From Exiguobacterium chiriqhucha RW-2 (GTDB taxonomy: Bacteria > Bacillota > Bacilli > Exiguobacteriales > Exiguobacteriaceae), in contig NZ_ATCL01000014.1 in NCBI RefSeq assembly GCF_000416965.1, positions 124,001 to 188,000 on the forward strand: a stretch of DNA of 64,000 nt, read 5' to 3'. The position numbers were made by a program, and so were the translations under genes. The notes beneath the pieces are model-generated. The model did no database searches, had not been told where the DNA came from, and was given only the letters and a program-made list of their open reading frames with translations. Below, one piece after another: positions 8,548-16,855 of the stretch; position 1 is the first letter of the stretch; the number at the start of each line of letters is the position of its first letter.

Positions 8548-10044
8548 TCACAATTCGACGCGCTCTAACCCGTCTTCCCCGAACTTGCGGTCGAGTTGGT
8601 CGTGGCGATACGTCGAGGCGAGGACGTATAACAAGTCGCCTGGCTCGATTTTCGTCTGGCCCGTCGGCGGGATGAGATAGTCTTGACGGACGATTGCATT
8701 CACGACCGTGTTCGGTGGCAAGGTGATATCGGCGAGCGTTTTTCCAATCATTGATGATTCTTCGGTCGCCACGTAAGGGACGAGCTGATGTTGCGATTGC
8801 TTGCTCGAGACGAGTGCGATCGTATAGGGCGATCGAATTTTATCCGGTCCGAGCAAATCGAGTTTCGCCGCGAGCGGTGTTAATGTCGTTCCTTGAATCA
8901 AGGCACTCGTCACGACGACGAAGAAGACGGCGTTGAAAATCAATTGGGCGTTGTCGATGCCTGCGATGAGCGGGAACGTAGCGAGGACAATCGGCACGGC
9001 GCCTTTCAGTCCGGCCCACGAGATAAACAGTTTTTCTTTGTGGGTAAACTGCATCTTGATTGTCGATAAATAGACGGCAATCGGCCGGGCGATGAACATC
9101 AGGATGAATGAAATCAATAACCCTTTCCAGATGAGCTCGGGGTCAAGCAACTGTCTCGGGAAGACAAGCAGACCGAGGATGACGAACATGATGATTTGCA
9201 TGATCCAGGCCAAAGCCTCAGAGAATTGAACGATTGTCACTTCATGGGCCGTGTGCGCATTCCCAACAATCATCGCGGCGAGATAGACGGCAAGTAGTCC
9301 GCTACCGGCAAAGTAAGCAGCGACCCCATACGTCATAAAGGCCATCGAAATCATGAGGACAGCATGCAGACCACTCGACTCGAGACGCAAATGGTTAAGC
9401 ATGAGTCGGGACAAGTTTCCGAGCATGTAACCGACGAACGCGCCGACAATGATTTGCAGGATGAACATCCAAATACCGTCCCAAATCGTCGTGTCGGGTT
9501 TTAACATGAAGTCGAGGGCGAGAATCGTCAAGAACATCGCCATCGGGTCATTCGTGCCGGACTCGGCTTCGAGTGTCGAACCAACTTTCGGTGAGATATT
9601 CTTTCCTTTGAAGGCGGCGAAAACAGCAGCCGCGTCAGTAGAGCCGATAATGGCGCCAAATAGGAAAGATTCCACCCAGTCGAAGCCAAATACGAAACGA
9701 ACGGCCACAGCGATGAGCCCGGTCGTCAACAGCACGCCAATCGTGGCGAGTGAAGCGGACGGGGCGAGCACGCTCCGGATTGACGACCATTTCGTCTGTA
9801 AGCCACCTTCGAACAAGATGACGACGAGGGCCGCGACCCCAATCATTTGAGCGAGGTTGGTGTCATCGAAGAAAATCAGCCCAGTAATATCGCTGCCCAT
9901 CAGCATGCCGATGCCCATAAACAAAATCAGGGCAGGTAAGCCGAAACGCGTCGATACGCGAGTGGCCAACACGCCGGCGACAAGTAGCAGACCGAATAAT
10001 AGAATCAAAATATCAGTACTCAAAATCGGTGCGGTCAAACACAT
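8548..10044 (-). CDS. CPA1-family cation/proton antiporter with RCK_C (NhaP2/CvrA-like)
   Basis: About 498 residues. Twelve or so membrane helices form a sodium/proton exchanger fold; FEGGLQTKW and the ESGTNDPMA helix with the ion-site Asn-Asp pair are characteristic. From about residue 410 a soluble TrkA-C (RCK_C) domain follows (SSMIGKTLADITLPPNTVV), which in this subfamily senses a ligand. Such proteins usually export K+ or Na+ in exchange for H+. The frame extends upstream of ATG 10044; ATG 10044 or TTG 10038 fit the AAAAAGGAAG site best. It is transcribed alone. Confidence 0.9.
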   Translation of the reverse strand: MCLTAPILSTDILILLFGLLLVAGVLATRVSTRFGLPALILFMGIGMLMGSDITGLIFFDDTNLAQMIGVAALVVILFEGGLQTKWSSIRSVLAPSASLATIGVLLTTGLIAVAVRFVFGFDWVESFLFGAIIGSTDAAAVFAAFKGKNISPKVGSTLEAESGTNDPMAMFLTILALDFMLKPDTTIWDGIWMFILQIIVGAFVGYMLGNLSRLMLNHLRLESSGLHAVLMISMAFMTYGVAAYFAGSGLLAVYLAAMIVGNAHTAHEVTIVQFSEALAWIMQIIMFVILGLLVFPRQLLDPELIWKGLLISFILMFIARPIAVYLSTIKMQFTHKEKLFISWAGLKGAVPIVLATFPLIAGIDNAQLIFNAVFFVVVTSALIQGTTLTPLAAKLDLLGPDKIRSPYTIALVSSKQSQHQLVPYVATEESSMIGKTLADITLPPNTVVNAIVRQDYLIPPTGQTKIEPGDLLYVLASTYRHDQLDRKFGEDGLERVEL

Positions 10045-10087
10045 CACTTCCTTTTTCACGTTGATATTTACATGTATTATTAAGTTC

Positions 10088-10093
10088 ATTATA
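10088..10093 (-). promoter_or_regulatory. Extended -10 box of the antiporter promoter
   Basis: Read leftward: TGG-TATAAT, an extended -10 hexamer about 45 bases before the gene. No good -35 box is visible, as is common for extended -10 promoters. Confidence 0.55.
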
Positions 10094-10167
10094 CCATGAA
10101 ATGGTTATGAATTAAGAAATGACGCATCGAGAATTATGCACATTGGAATAATCGGATATAGATGTGG

Positions 10168-10173
10168 TACAGT
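10168..10173 (+). promoter_or_regulatory. Extended -10 box before the ATP-grasp gene
   Basis: TGG-TACAGT (TACAGT at 10168-10173), 26 bases before the start codon. The -35 region (TTGGAA at 10143) is 19 bases away and weak. Confidence 0.5.
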
Positions 10174-10198
10174 AGGGGCATCAAAAAGGGGGATTCAC

Positions 10199-11134
10199 AT
10201 GACTAAAATTCACGTGCTCCATGAAAACAACGAATGGACGAACCATCTCGTCCGACGACTCGAAGAATTATCATTGCCGTATGAACTGTGGCACCTCGAT
10301 CAAGGGACGATCGACTTGGCGAGCGAACCGCCGGAAGGTGTGTTTTACAACCGGATGAGCGCGTCGTCGCATACGCGGGGTCACCGCTACGCGCCGGAAC
10401 TGACGGAAGGGGTGCTCGCATGGCTCGAAGCGAACGGACGGACCGTCTTCAACGGGACGCGGGCGATTCGGCTCGAAGTGAGCAAGGTCAATCAGTATAC
10501 GGCGCTTCAACGAGAAGGCATTCGTGTACCGAAGACAGTGGCAGCCGTCGGGAAGAAGCAAATCATCGAGGCGGCCGAGAAGCTCGGGATGACGCCGTTC
10601 ATCACGAAACATAACCGAGCCGGCAAAGGACTCGGTGTTCAACTGTTCCATTCGATCGATGCGTTGAAGGCATACGTCGAGGGTCCGACGTTCGAGGAAT
10701 CGATTGACGGGATAACGCTCATCCAACAATATATCGAGGCGCCCAAACCGTACATCACACGCTGTGAGTTCATCGGTGGTAAATTCGTTTACGCGGTGCG
10801 TGTCGATACGTCAGACGGTTTCGAACTCTGTCCGGCCGACGCCTGCTCGATTGAAGACCAGTTTTGCCCGGTCGGCGAGACACCACCGGCGAAGTTTGAA
10901 ATCGTCGAAGGATTCAATGACCCAATCATCGAACAGTTGGAAACGTTCCTCCAGAAGAACGAGATTGCGGTCGCCGGGATTGAAATCATCGAAGACGCGG
11001 ACGGGAACGTCTACGCGTATGACGTCAACACGAACACGAACTATAATTCTGACGCCGAAGCGAAAGCGGGGCAGTACGGTATGCTCGAACTTGCGACGTT
11101 CCTTGGGGACGCCTTGGCGGTCACGACGAAATAA
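10199..11134 (+). CDS. ATP-grasp protein of the RimK family
   Basis: A 311-residue ATP-grasp ligase. These enzymes join a carboxylate to an amino group through an acyl-phosphate, for example by adding glutamate to a protein or peptide. The preATP-grasp part (residues 1-95) is followed by the ATP-binding block with FITKHNRAGKGLGVQLF, LIQQYIEAP, and the metal-binding end YAYDVNTNTNYN. The ATG at 10199 follows AAAAAGGGGGATTCAC; upstream in-frame codons lie within the promoter. It stands alone between two terminators, so context does not reveal the substrate. Confidence 0.8.
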   Translation: MTKIHVLHENNEWTNHLVRRLEELSLPYELWHLDQGTIDLASEPPEGVFYNRMSASSHTRGHRYAPELTEGVLAWLEANGRTVFNGTRAIRLEVSKVNQYTALQREGIRVPKTVAAVGKKQIIEAAEKLGMTPFITKHNRAGKGLGVQLFHSIDALKAYVEGPTFEESIDGITLIQQYIEAPKPYITRCEFIGGKFVYAVRVDTSDGFELCPADACSIEDQFCPVGETPPAKFEIVEGFNDPIIEQLETFLQKNEIAVAGIEIIEDADGNVYAYDVNTNTNYNSDAEAKAGQYGMLELATFLGDALAVTTK

Positions 11135-11143
11135 AGACAGAAG

Positions 11144-11173
11144 AAAGGGTCAGGCTTTTGCCTGACCCTTTCG
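11144..11173. terminator. Terminator of the ATP-grasp gene
   Basis: A 12-bp perfect stem AAAGGGTCAGGC (11144-11155) / GCCTGACCCTTT (11160-11171) with a TTTT loop. The convergent small ORF on the other strand ends inside it. Confidence 0.8.
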
Positions 11174-11296
11174 CTGTGTATGTTGTAATTGTTGTTCAAA
11201 TCGAAGTTGGACTAGTTCTGCTGTCGGTGCCATTCGTTCGATGAACGAATCTAAACGTTTCGCAGTGTCTCGATCTGATTCCTTGAACACGCGCAT
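11150..11296 (-). CDS. Small ORF of 48 residues downstream of hemQ
   Basis: Reading leftward from the ATG at 11296, a 48-codon frame encodes a soluble, charged, probably helical peptide (start MRVFKESDRDTAKRLDSF, end QHTQRKGQAKA). A GAGGTGA ribosome site sits seven bases before the ATG. It begins 77 bases after the hemQ stop, in the same orientation, so it may share the hemQ transcript. Its last codons and stop lie in the terminator hairpin of the convergent ATP-grasp gene. I do not recognise the family. Ribosome site and codon choice favour a real gene, but conservation is untested. Confidence 0.55.
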   Translation of the reverse strand: MRVFKESDRDTAKRLDSFIERMAPTAELVQLRFEQQLQHTQRKGQAKA

Positions 11297-11373
11297 CGTT
11301 GTTCACCTCATTGATCATTGTTATGTTGCTTCTACAACAATGATTCCCGAGGGCATGATAGCGTAAACCTCGA

Positions 11374-12147
11374 TTACCCGAGGAATGTGCCGAGTTCTTC
11401 TTTTGGAAGGATGTTCCCGACATAAAAGTCGCCGAACTCGCCATATTTGGCACTGACTTCATCAAAACGCATCTCATAGACGATCTTTTTGAATTGGAGC
11501 GAGTCTTCCGCAAACAAGGTGACGCCCCACTCCCAACCGTCAAAACCGGTCGAACCGCCGATGAACTGTTGAATCTTGCCGGCGTAGCTGCGGCCGATCA
11601 TGCTGTGGCGATACATGAGGTCTTTGCGCTCATCCATCGACAACGTGTACCAGTTGTCCCCGTCGCGACGAGCCTTGCTCATCGGGTAGAAGCAGATGTG
11701 GGCCGCTTTCGGGAGTGTCGGATAGAGGCGGGCCCGAATGTGAGGGTTCTCGTACGGGTCACCGTCTCCAGAACCTCGGTACATGCCGAGTTCGATGACA
11801 GACACGTATGAATAGCTTGGAATCATGTAATCGTACAATTTCGTCTTCCGAAGAGCGAGTTCGACTTGCTCGAGCTCTTTGAACGTCGGACGAAGGACCA
11901 TCAAGACGACGTCCGCCTTTTGACCAAGGATCGAGTAAAAGGCATGGCTTCCTTCACCGCGTGTCTCGACCTCTTCGAGTGAGCCGAGGAAGGCGACGAA
12001 CTCGTCAATCATCTCTTGACGGGCGGTTGGGTCGACTGCTTTTAAACGAGTCCAATCGATGGAGCGGAAATCATGGAGCGTATACCAACCGTCTAACGTG
12101 GCGGCTGCGTGTTGCGTTTCGGTTGTCGGTGCTGGACGTTCTGACAT
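11374..12147 (-). CDS. hemQ: Coproheme decarboxylase (HemQ/ChdC)
   Basis: HemQ performs the last step of the Gram-positive coproporphyrin-dependent heme pathway, oxidative decarboxylation of coproheme III to heme b with hydrogen peroxide. The 257-residue protein is a chlorite-dismutase-fold member. Tyr154 (in CFYPMSKAR) and the proximal His181 (in MYRHSMIGR) keep the 27-residue spacing of the catalytic Tyr145 and His172 known in other HemQs. An AAAGGAG site lies eight bases before the ATG. Adjacent divergent pta repeats the ywfI-pta neighbourhood of B. subtilis. A small ORF follows on the same strand. Confidence 0.97.
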   Translation of the reverse strand: MSERPAPTTETQHAAATLDGWYTLHDFRSIDWTRLKAVDPTARQEMIDEFVAFLGSLEEVETRGEGSHAFYSILGQKADVVLMVLRPTFKELEQVELALRKTKLYDYMIPSYSYVSVIELGMYRGSGDGDPYENPHIRARLYPTLPKAAHICFYPMSKARRDGDNWYTLSMDERKDLMYRHSMIGRSYAGKIQQFIGGSTGFDGWEWGVTLFAEDSLQFKKIVYEMRFDEVSAKYGEFGDFYVGNILPKEELGTFLG

Positions 12148-12183
12148 TAAAAAAACTCCTTTCGAGACTAGGCTTCGCTGACT

Positions 12184-12189
12184 ATTTTA
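12184..12189 (-). promoter_or_regulatory. Extended -10 box of the hemQ promoter
   Basis: Read leftward: TGG-TAAAAT, 37 bases before the hemQ ATG. No strong -35 is seen. Confidence 0.5.
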
Positions 12190-12403
12190 CCATACACGTT
12201 TGACCGTCTGGCAAATTTGACGCCGCCGTGAGGATAGTCACACTCCGGGCGGGGTAAAGAGATAGGGAGCAAGATTTTTGAAAACGGCTTCACAATGGGC
12301 TGTATCAGTCGGAAATGGTAAACTGTTCTATTCATATAATGATTGATTTCAAGCGATTTATGACGAAATGGGCAGAATAGTTTATTTTAAAAATCGTACT
12401 GTG

Positions 12404-12409
12404 TATAAT
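12404..12409 (+). promoter_or_regulatory. Likely -10 box of the pta promoter
   Basis: TATAAT at 12404-12409 with a poor -35 (TTTATT, 17 bases upstream). The roughly 340-base gap between hemQ and pta otherwise holds a second AT-rich TATAAT (12335-12340) and no hairpin or riboswitch that I can recognise. Confidence 0.5.
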
Positions 12410-12485
12410 AAAACTCGCATATGGACGAGAGCGTCCGAGAGAGAAAAAATCCGATTTCTTCTAATCGAAAAGGAGTTCATTCACT

Positions 12486-13475
12486 ATGAAACTATTTGAC
12501 ACGTTGAAACAAAAAGTCAGCCCGATTCGCCCGACCATCGTCTTCCCAGAAGGGATCGATGAGCGCGTCCTCGGTGCCGCTGTCCGTTTGAAAAATGATG
12601 GCATGGTTGAACCGATCGTCATCGGACCAAAAGCTGAACTCGAAGCGGTCGCTTCGAAGCACGGCTTTGACATCTCAGGTTTGACGCAATACGACCCAGC
12701 GACGTACAAAGACATCGATACACTCGTCGAATCGTTCGTTGAGCGCCGCAAAGGTAAAGCGACACCGGAACAGGCACGTGAATTGTTGTCGTCAGACGTG
12801 AACTACTTCGGTACGATGCTCGTCCACACAGGAAAAGCAGAAGGTCTCGTCTCAGGTGCGATGCATGCGACTGCCGATACGGTCCGTCCGGCCCTTCAAA
12901 TCATCAAGATGCAAACAGGCATCAAAAAGACGTCAGGCGTCTTCATCATGGTACGTGACGACGAGCAGTACGTCTTCTCGGACTGCGCCATCAACATCGC
13001 ACCGGATGCGGCTGACCTCGCCGAGAACGCCTACTTGTCAGCGTTGACAGCGAAGACGTTCGGCATCGAGCCGCAAGTCGCGCTCCTCAGCTTCTCGACA
13101 AAAGGATCAGCGAAGTCGCCAGAGACAGAAAAAGTCATCGAAGCGACACGTCTCGCCAAAGAGAAGGCGCCAAACCTTCCAATCGACGGCGAACTTCAAT
13201 TCGATGCGGCGTTCGTACCGAGCGTGGCGGCGAAGAAAGCACCAGGCTCTGAAGTAGCCGGAAATGCGAACGTCTTCGTCTTCCCAAGCCTCGAAGCCGG
13301 AAACATTGGCTACAAGATGGTTCAACGTTTCGGCGGATTCGAAGCGATCGGACCAATCCTTCAAGGTCTCAACAAGCCGGTCAACGACTTGTCGCGTGGC
13401 TGTAACGAAGAGGACGTCTATAAATTGACGCTCATCACAGCGGCACAAGCCATCGACGAGCGCAACGAAGCGTAA
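12486..13475 (+). CDS. pta: Phosphate acetyltransferase
   Basis: Pta interconverts acetyl-CoA and acetyl phosphate, the entry to overflow acetate metabolism. At 329 residues it is the short, single-domain form without the DRTGG regulatory part. Family sequences include PTIVFPEGIDERVLGAA at the N-terminus, GAMHATADTVRPALQI, and the C-terminal GGFEAIGPILQG with the LSRGC segment that contributes to the CoA site. The ribosome site AAAAGGAG lies nine bases from the ATG. It is monocistronic, followed by a strong terminator. Confidence 0.97.
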   Translation: MKLFDTLKQKVSPIRPTIVFPEGIDERVLGAAVRLKNDGMVEPIVIGPKAELEAVASKHGFDISGLTQYDPATYKDIDTLVESFVERRKGKATPEQARELLSSDVNYFGTMLVHTGKAEGLVSGAMHATADTVRPALQIIKMQTGIKKTSGVFIMVRDDEQYVFSDCAINIAPDAADLAENAYLSALTAKTFGIEPQVALLSFSTKGSAKSPETEKVIEATRLAKEKAPNLPIDGELQFDAAFVPSVAAKKAPGSEVAGNANVFVFPSLEAGNIGYKMVQRFGGFEAIGPILQGLNKPVNDLSRGCNEEDVYKLTLITAAQAIDERNEA

Positions 13476-13480
13476 GTCGC

Positions 13481-13512
13481 AGCATCCTTCCTGAGCGGAG
13501 GATGCTTTTTTT
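13481..13512 (+). terminator. Terminator of pta
   Basis: GCATCCT (13482-13488) and AGGATGC (13499-13505) form the stem, followed by seven Ts. Confidence 0.85.
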
Positions 13513-13551
13513 GTGGTCACATTGTAAACTATTGGAAAAGCGGGCGAGGAA

Positions 13552-14271
13552 ATGGATGAAGAGGAAGGCATCATCACATTGCCGGAAGGGCATCGGTACG
13601 CCATGTTCGGTGGCGGGGATGATTATCCAATTAAAACGTATTACAAAGGGGTGTTCGAAACAGTATTCGTCGTGTTTCATCCGTTTCTGGTCCCGAAAGA
13701 CGACCCGACCGCGGTTGACCGTTATGTCGAGTTGGATAAAAACGAGGTCGAACAGAAATTTCGGGCCATCACATGGGCAGATATGCGCCGCCGACTTGAT
13801 TTCGATGACATCAAACGCATCGATCACGCACTCCGGACGATGATTGCGGCGCTGAAACCGCACGCCGAAGATCAAGAAGGTGCGAATCGAATCATCGAAT
13901 TTTGCAATCGCGAGAACGTACTTCCACCAGGCGAAGGGGAGCTGTCGAATCTTTTAGAGAATCAGGTGTTACGAGCACTTCTTGGGATGGGAGAAGAGTG
14001 GATGTGGAGCGGAGACGAGTTCTGCACGGAACGGCATCTCATCAACATTCGGGAGACGCTAACCTCCGATACGTGGGGGATGCGGCATCGGACGTTCTTC
14101 GGACATCAACATGATTGGCTCATCGTACCGCCTTGGGATAGCCATTTCACGTTGATTTGTGGCAGCCGAGCTTGGGTCGAGCAGGTGGTCGAGCGGTGCG
14201 AACTCGAAGGCTTCTATTGTGATGAAAACACGACAATCAATTGGAGTTTGCTTGATCGAAAACTGAGGTAA
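13552..14271 (+). CDS. Conserved-looking protein of unknown function
   Basis: A 239-residue soluble, acidic protein (start MDEEEGIITLPEGHRYAMFG) rich in Trp and aromatic residues in its C-terminal third (GEEWMWSGDEF, HDWLIVPPWDSHFTL). No signal peptide, membrane helix or catalytic motif is visible. I do not recognise the family. The ATG at 13552 is the first possible start after an in-frame stop, but its ribosome site (GCGAGG) is only two bases away, so a later start is possible. It precedes the rhodanese gene on the same strand by 36 bases and may be transcribed with it. Confidence 0.7.
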   Translation: MDEEEGIITLPEGHRYAMFGGGDDYPIKTYYKGVFETVFVVFHPFLVPKDDPTAVDRYVELDKNEVEQKFRAITWADMRRRLDFDDIKRIDHALRTMIAALKPHAEDQEGANRIIEFCNRENVLPPGEGELSNLLENQVLRALLGMGEEWMWSGDEFCTERHLINIRETLTSDTWGMRHRTFFGHQHDWLIVPPWDSHFTLICGSRAWVEQVVERCELEGFYCDENTTINWSLLDRKLR

Positions 14272-14307
14272 ACTAGTAGGGGACAACACTATTAAGGGGG
14301 AACTACC

Positions 14308-14607
14308 ATGCAAAACATCCATGCAACTGAATTACGTGAAAAGCTTGAGAACGGCGAAACGCTCCATATCATTGACGTGCGCGAACAAGACGAGTACGAC
14401 GCGGGCCATATCCCGCACGTGCCGCTCTATCCGCTGTCTGAATTTCCTGGCGTCACGGACAAGCTCGCGAAAGATAACGTTTATCACGTCATCTGCCGCT
14501 CAGGCGGCCGCAGTGTGACGGCATGCGACTATTTGGAGTCGGAAGGCTATAAGGTCGTCAACGTCGAAGGCGGCATGCTCGCGTGGGACGGCGATATCGA
14601 GGCGTGA
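14308..14607 (+). CDS. Single-domain rhodanese-like protein
   Basis: A 99-residue rhodanese domain. These carry a persulfide on an active-site cysteine and pass sulfur to acceptors. The loop CRSGGRS contains the catalytic Cys63. IIDVREQDEYDAGHIP is the usual N-terminal signature, and EGGMLAW the C-terminal one. Ribosome site AAGGGGGAACTACC precedes the ATG. The stop codon overlaps the start of the next small gene (TGATG). Confidence 0.93.
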   Translation: MQNIHATELREKLENGETLHIIDVREQDEYDAGHIPHVPLYPLSEFPGVTDKLAKDNVYHVICRSGGRSVTACDYLESEGYKVVNVEGGMLAWDGDIEA

Positions 14608-14771
14608 TGCTCGACAATCCATGGGTCGTCATCCCGCTATTAATCGCACTCTATTTGACCGTCTATACGTTCGTCAAACGAGTCGATGGCGATAAATGGA
14701 GGCTCGTCTGGGCTGTCTGGCTCATCGTCATCGTCATGATGTTGACGATTCAGCTCGTCCAAAGTCTATAA
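14607..14771 (+). CDS. Small membrane protein, 54 residues
   Basis: This begins inside the rhodanese stop (TGATG) and encodes two hydrophobic stretches (NPWVVIPLLIALYLTVYTF and LVWAVWLIVIVMMLTIQLV) separated by a short charged loop, so a two-helix membrane hairpin is likely. The overlap implies translational coupling with the rhodanese. I do not recognise the family. Confidence 0.72.
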   Translation: MLDNPWVVIPLLIALYLTVYTFVKRVDGDKWRLVWAVWLIVIVMMLTIQLVQSL

Positions 14772-14808
14772 AAAACGAGTGAAGCCCGCACAGGCTTCAC
14801 TCGTTTTT
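14771..14808. terminator. Bidirectional terminator between the rhodanese pair and folE2
   Basis: A 16-bp perfect stem (14771-14786 with 14793-14808) with A and T runs at its ends; the folE2 stop codon lies at its right edge. Confidence 0.88.
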
Positions 14809-15715
14809 AGTTATCGCGCTTATCGAATGTGATTGAGGCAATCGCATCGTGCTGATGAATCGACTCTTCGTTGCGGCATTCGACGAAGAAGTTGACGACT
14901 TGTTTCATTTCATACAAGTCAGCCGCGATCAAGCGGACCATGTCTTCGACGAAACGCGGGTTCTCGTACGCGATTTCCGTGGCACGCTTCTCATCCGGAC
15001 GTTTCAAGACAGGGTGAAGCGGGGCCGATGCGTTCGACTCAGCTGCCTCAAGAAGCGCGAGACGCCAGTCGAAACCGTCGAGCGATGCTTCATCGAGACC
15101 GGCTTCAATCGTGATGTAGCCGCGTTGGTTGTGGGCGCTGTACTCGCTGATTTCTTTCGAGCATGGGCAGAGCGTTGTCACGTTGATGACGAGACCGACC
15201 GTCACGCTTGCCATCCCTGTCTCGAGGTTGTACGTCACGTTGTGCATGACGTCCGCATTCATGAGACCGCTGAGACCTGTGGCCGGGGCTTTCCGGCTGA
15301 AGAACCATGGGTAACGGACCGTCAATTGACCTTCCGTCTGTTCCATGCGCTCGGCGAGTTCTTGCGCGAACTCGATGAGCGAGCGGTTCGATAACGTCCA
15401 GCCTTGCGTGTGGTACGCGTCGAGCTGTTCTGTCAGACGTGACATGTTGATGCCTTTACGGTCTTGGACGAGCGAAGTCGTCAACTCGAACGTGGCGACC
15501 GTCGCTTGGATGCCGTCTGGCGTCTCGATGTTGACTGGGTGTTTGACGTTTGAGATGCCGACGCTGTCAAGCGCGAACAAGAAGTTTTTTGGTGTGTTTT
15601 GTAGATCGACCATTTTATCTTTTTCAGTTGGTTTCGTGCCTTTGATGGGCGGGACCGAACCGAATAATTTATGTCGTTCTGCTTTAGTAGGTAAAGCGAC
15701 ATGGCTTGTAGACAT
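14807..15715 (-). CDS. folE2: GTP cyclohydrolase FolE2 (type IB)
   Basis: FolE2 makes 7,8-dihydroneopterin triphosphate from GTP, the first step to folate (and queuosine-type bases). It is the metal-flexible replacement for zinc-dependent FolE. The 302-residue protein has the metal/catalytic cysteine in TTLCPCSKEIS and the NQRGYITIE and ECRNEESIHQHDA segments of the family. In Bacillus folE2 is often under Zur, but no clear Zur box is visible here. An AAAAAAGGAG site lies nine bases before the ATG. Confidence 0.96.
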   Translation of the reverse strand: MSTSHVALPTKAERHKLFGSVPPIKGTKPTEKDKMVDLQNTPKNFLFALDSVGISNVKHPVNIETPDGIQATVATFELTTSLVQDRKGINMSRLTEQLDAYHTQGWTLSNRSLIEFAQELAERMEQTEGQLTVRYPWFFSRKAPATGLSGLMNADVMHNVTYNLETGMASVTVGLVINVTTLCPCSKEISEYSAHNQRGYITIEAGLDEASLDGFDWRLALLEAAESNASAPLHPVLKRPDEKRATEIAYENPRFVEDMVRLIAADLYEMKQVVNFFVECRNEESIHQHDAIASITFDKRDN

Positions 15716-15815
15716 AATCGGATTCTCCTTTTTTGAGAGGGCAAATGACTGCCACTCGTTCTTGTTAGGATTTTATCACGAAATGTACATCGACCGGGTA
15801 CCATTTTGCTCTCTG

Positions 15816-15837
15816 AACATGCTTTGAACGTGCTTTG
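15816..15837. repeat. Tandem 11-bp direct repeat upstream of folE2
   Basis: AACATGCTTTG (15816-15826) is followed without gap by AACGTGCTTTG (15827-15837), one mismatch in eleven. The period of one helical turn could suit a regulator binding about 100 bases before folE2. Confidence 0.6.
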
Positions 15838-15883
15838 CATGTCCTCATAAATAAAAAAACTTCAGCAATTGAAGAAAAGAAGA

Positions 15884-15912
15884 TTGATTTCGTGTTAAAT
15901 CGGGAATAAAAT
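15884..15912 (+). promoter_or_regulatory. Promoter of terC
   Basis: TTGATT (15884-15889), a 17-base spacer and TAAAAT (15907-15912). The 70-base leader shows no yybP-ykoY manganese riboswitch. Confidence 0.6.
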
Positions 15913-15982
15913 GTTCCTGTGAACTTAAAAAATAGATCACTGTTAAATATGAAGGAACACAACAGAAAAAGGGGATGTTTTA

Positions 15983-16816
15983 ATGGATTGGCAGTTAATC
16001 CTGCAGTACGCCTGGATCATTGTCGTACTCGTCGGTCTAGAAGGGCTACTTTCTGCAGACAACGCACTCGTCTTGGCGGTTATGGTCAAGCACTTGCCGC
16101 GGACGGAACAGAAGAAGGCACTATTTTACGGCTTGCTTGGAGCGTTCGTTTTCCGCTTCATCGCATTGTTCCTAATCTCATTCTTGATCAACGTCTGGCA
16201 AGTCCAGGCGCTCGGTGCGCTTTACTTGATCGGAATGAGTGCACGACATCTGTATATGACCTATAAGGCCCGCAAGCTAGAGCCGAAACAAGATCTCGCT
16301 GCTGAGGCGAAAGAAGAGACGGCTGTCACAGAGAAGCCGGTCACGAAGAAAGAATTCTGGTGGACGGTTGCTAAAGTCGAGTTTGCCGACATCGCCTTCG
16401 CGGTCGATTCGATTCTCGCAGCGGTCGCGCTCGCGGTCAGCTTGCCGCCACTCGGTCTCGGTGAAATCGGTGGGATCGACTCTGGTCAGTTCTTCGTCGT
16501 CTTGACAGGTGGACTCATCGGGGTCATCTTGATGCGTTTCGCTGCTAGAATTTTCGTCAAACTGTTGCATCAACGCCCATCACTCGAAACAGCTGCTTTC
16601 ATCATCGTCGGCTGGGTCGGTGTGAAGTTGACGGTGCTCGTGCTTGAACACCCTGGCTTCAAGAAATTGATTGCCGGCACACCGTTCGAATTCATGGGTC
16701 TTCCGGACGGATTCGTCCACTCGACGGCGTGGACCGTGTTCTTCTGGTCGGTCATGGTCGGTATCGCGGTATGGGGTTGGTTCTCTTCAAAACCGACAGC
16801 CGCTGCCAAACATTAA
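15983..16816 (+). CDS. TerC-family membrane protein, likely metal exporter
   Basis: A 277-residue protein with about seven membrane helices. Acidic residues are placed as in the TerC family: GLLSADNALVLAVM near the start and FADIAFAVDSILA after the central cytoplasmic loop. B. subtilis homologues YceF and YkoY (MeeF, MeeY) move Mn2+ out of the cell and help metal loading of secreted enzymes; the same role here is inference. The ribosome site AAAAAGGGG precedes the ATG. Monocistronic. Confidence 0.88.
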   Translation: MDWQLILQYAWIIVVLVGLEGLLSADNALVLAVMVKHLPRTEQKKALFYGLLGAFVFRFIALFLISFLINVWQVQALGALYLIGMSARHLYMTYKARKLEPKQDLAAEAKEETAVTEKPVTKKEFWWTVAKVEFADIAFAVDSILAAVALAVSLPPLGLGEIGGIDSGQFFVVLTGGLIGVILMRFAARIFVKLLHQRPSLETAAFIIVGWVGVKLTVLVLEHPGFKKLIAGTPFEFMGLPDGFVHSTAWTVFFWSVMVGIAVWGWFSSKPTAAAKH

Positions 16817-16855
16817 AAAAATGGTCTCTCACCTTTGGGCGAGAGACCATTTTTC
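16815..16855. terminator. Bidirectional terminator between terC and mtnD
   Basis: A 14-bp perfect stem (16817-16830 with 16841-16854) flanked by A and T runs. Confidence 0.88.

Noticed and set aside
15716-15840. Zur box before folE2
   Set aside because: No AAATCGTAAT-type dyad is present; only an unrelated direct repeat.
15840-15982. yybP-ykoY manganese riboswitch before terC
   Set aside because: The expected conserved loop sequences are absent; the leader has only a small CTTCA/TGAAG hairpin.
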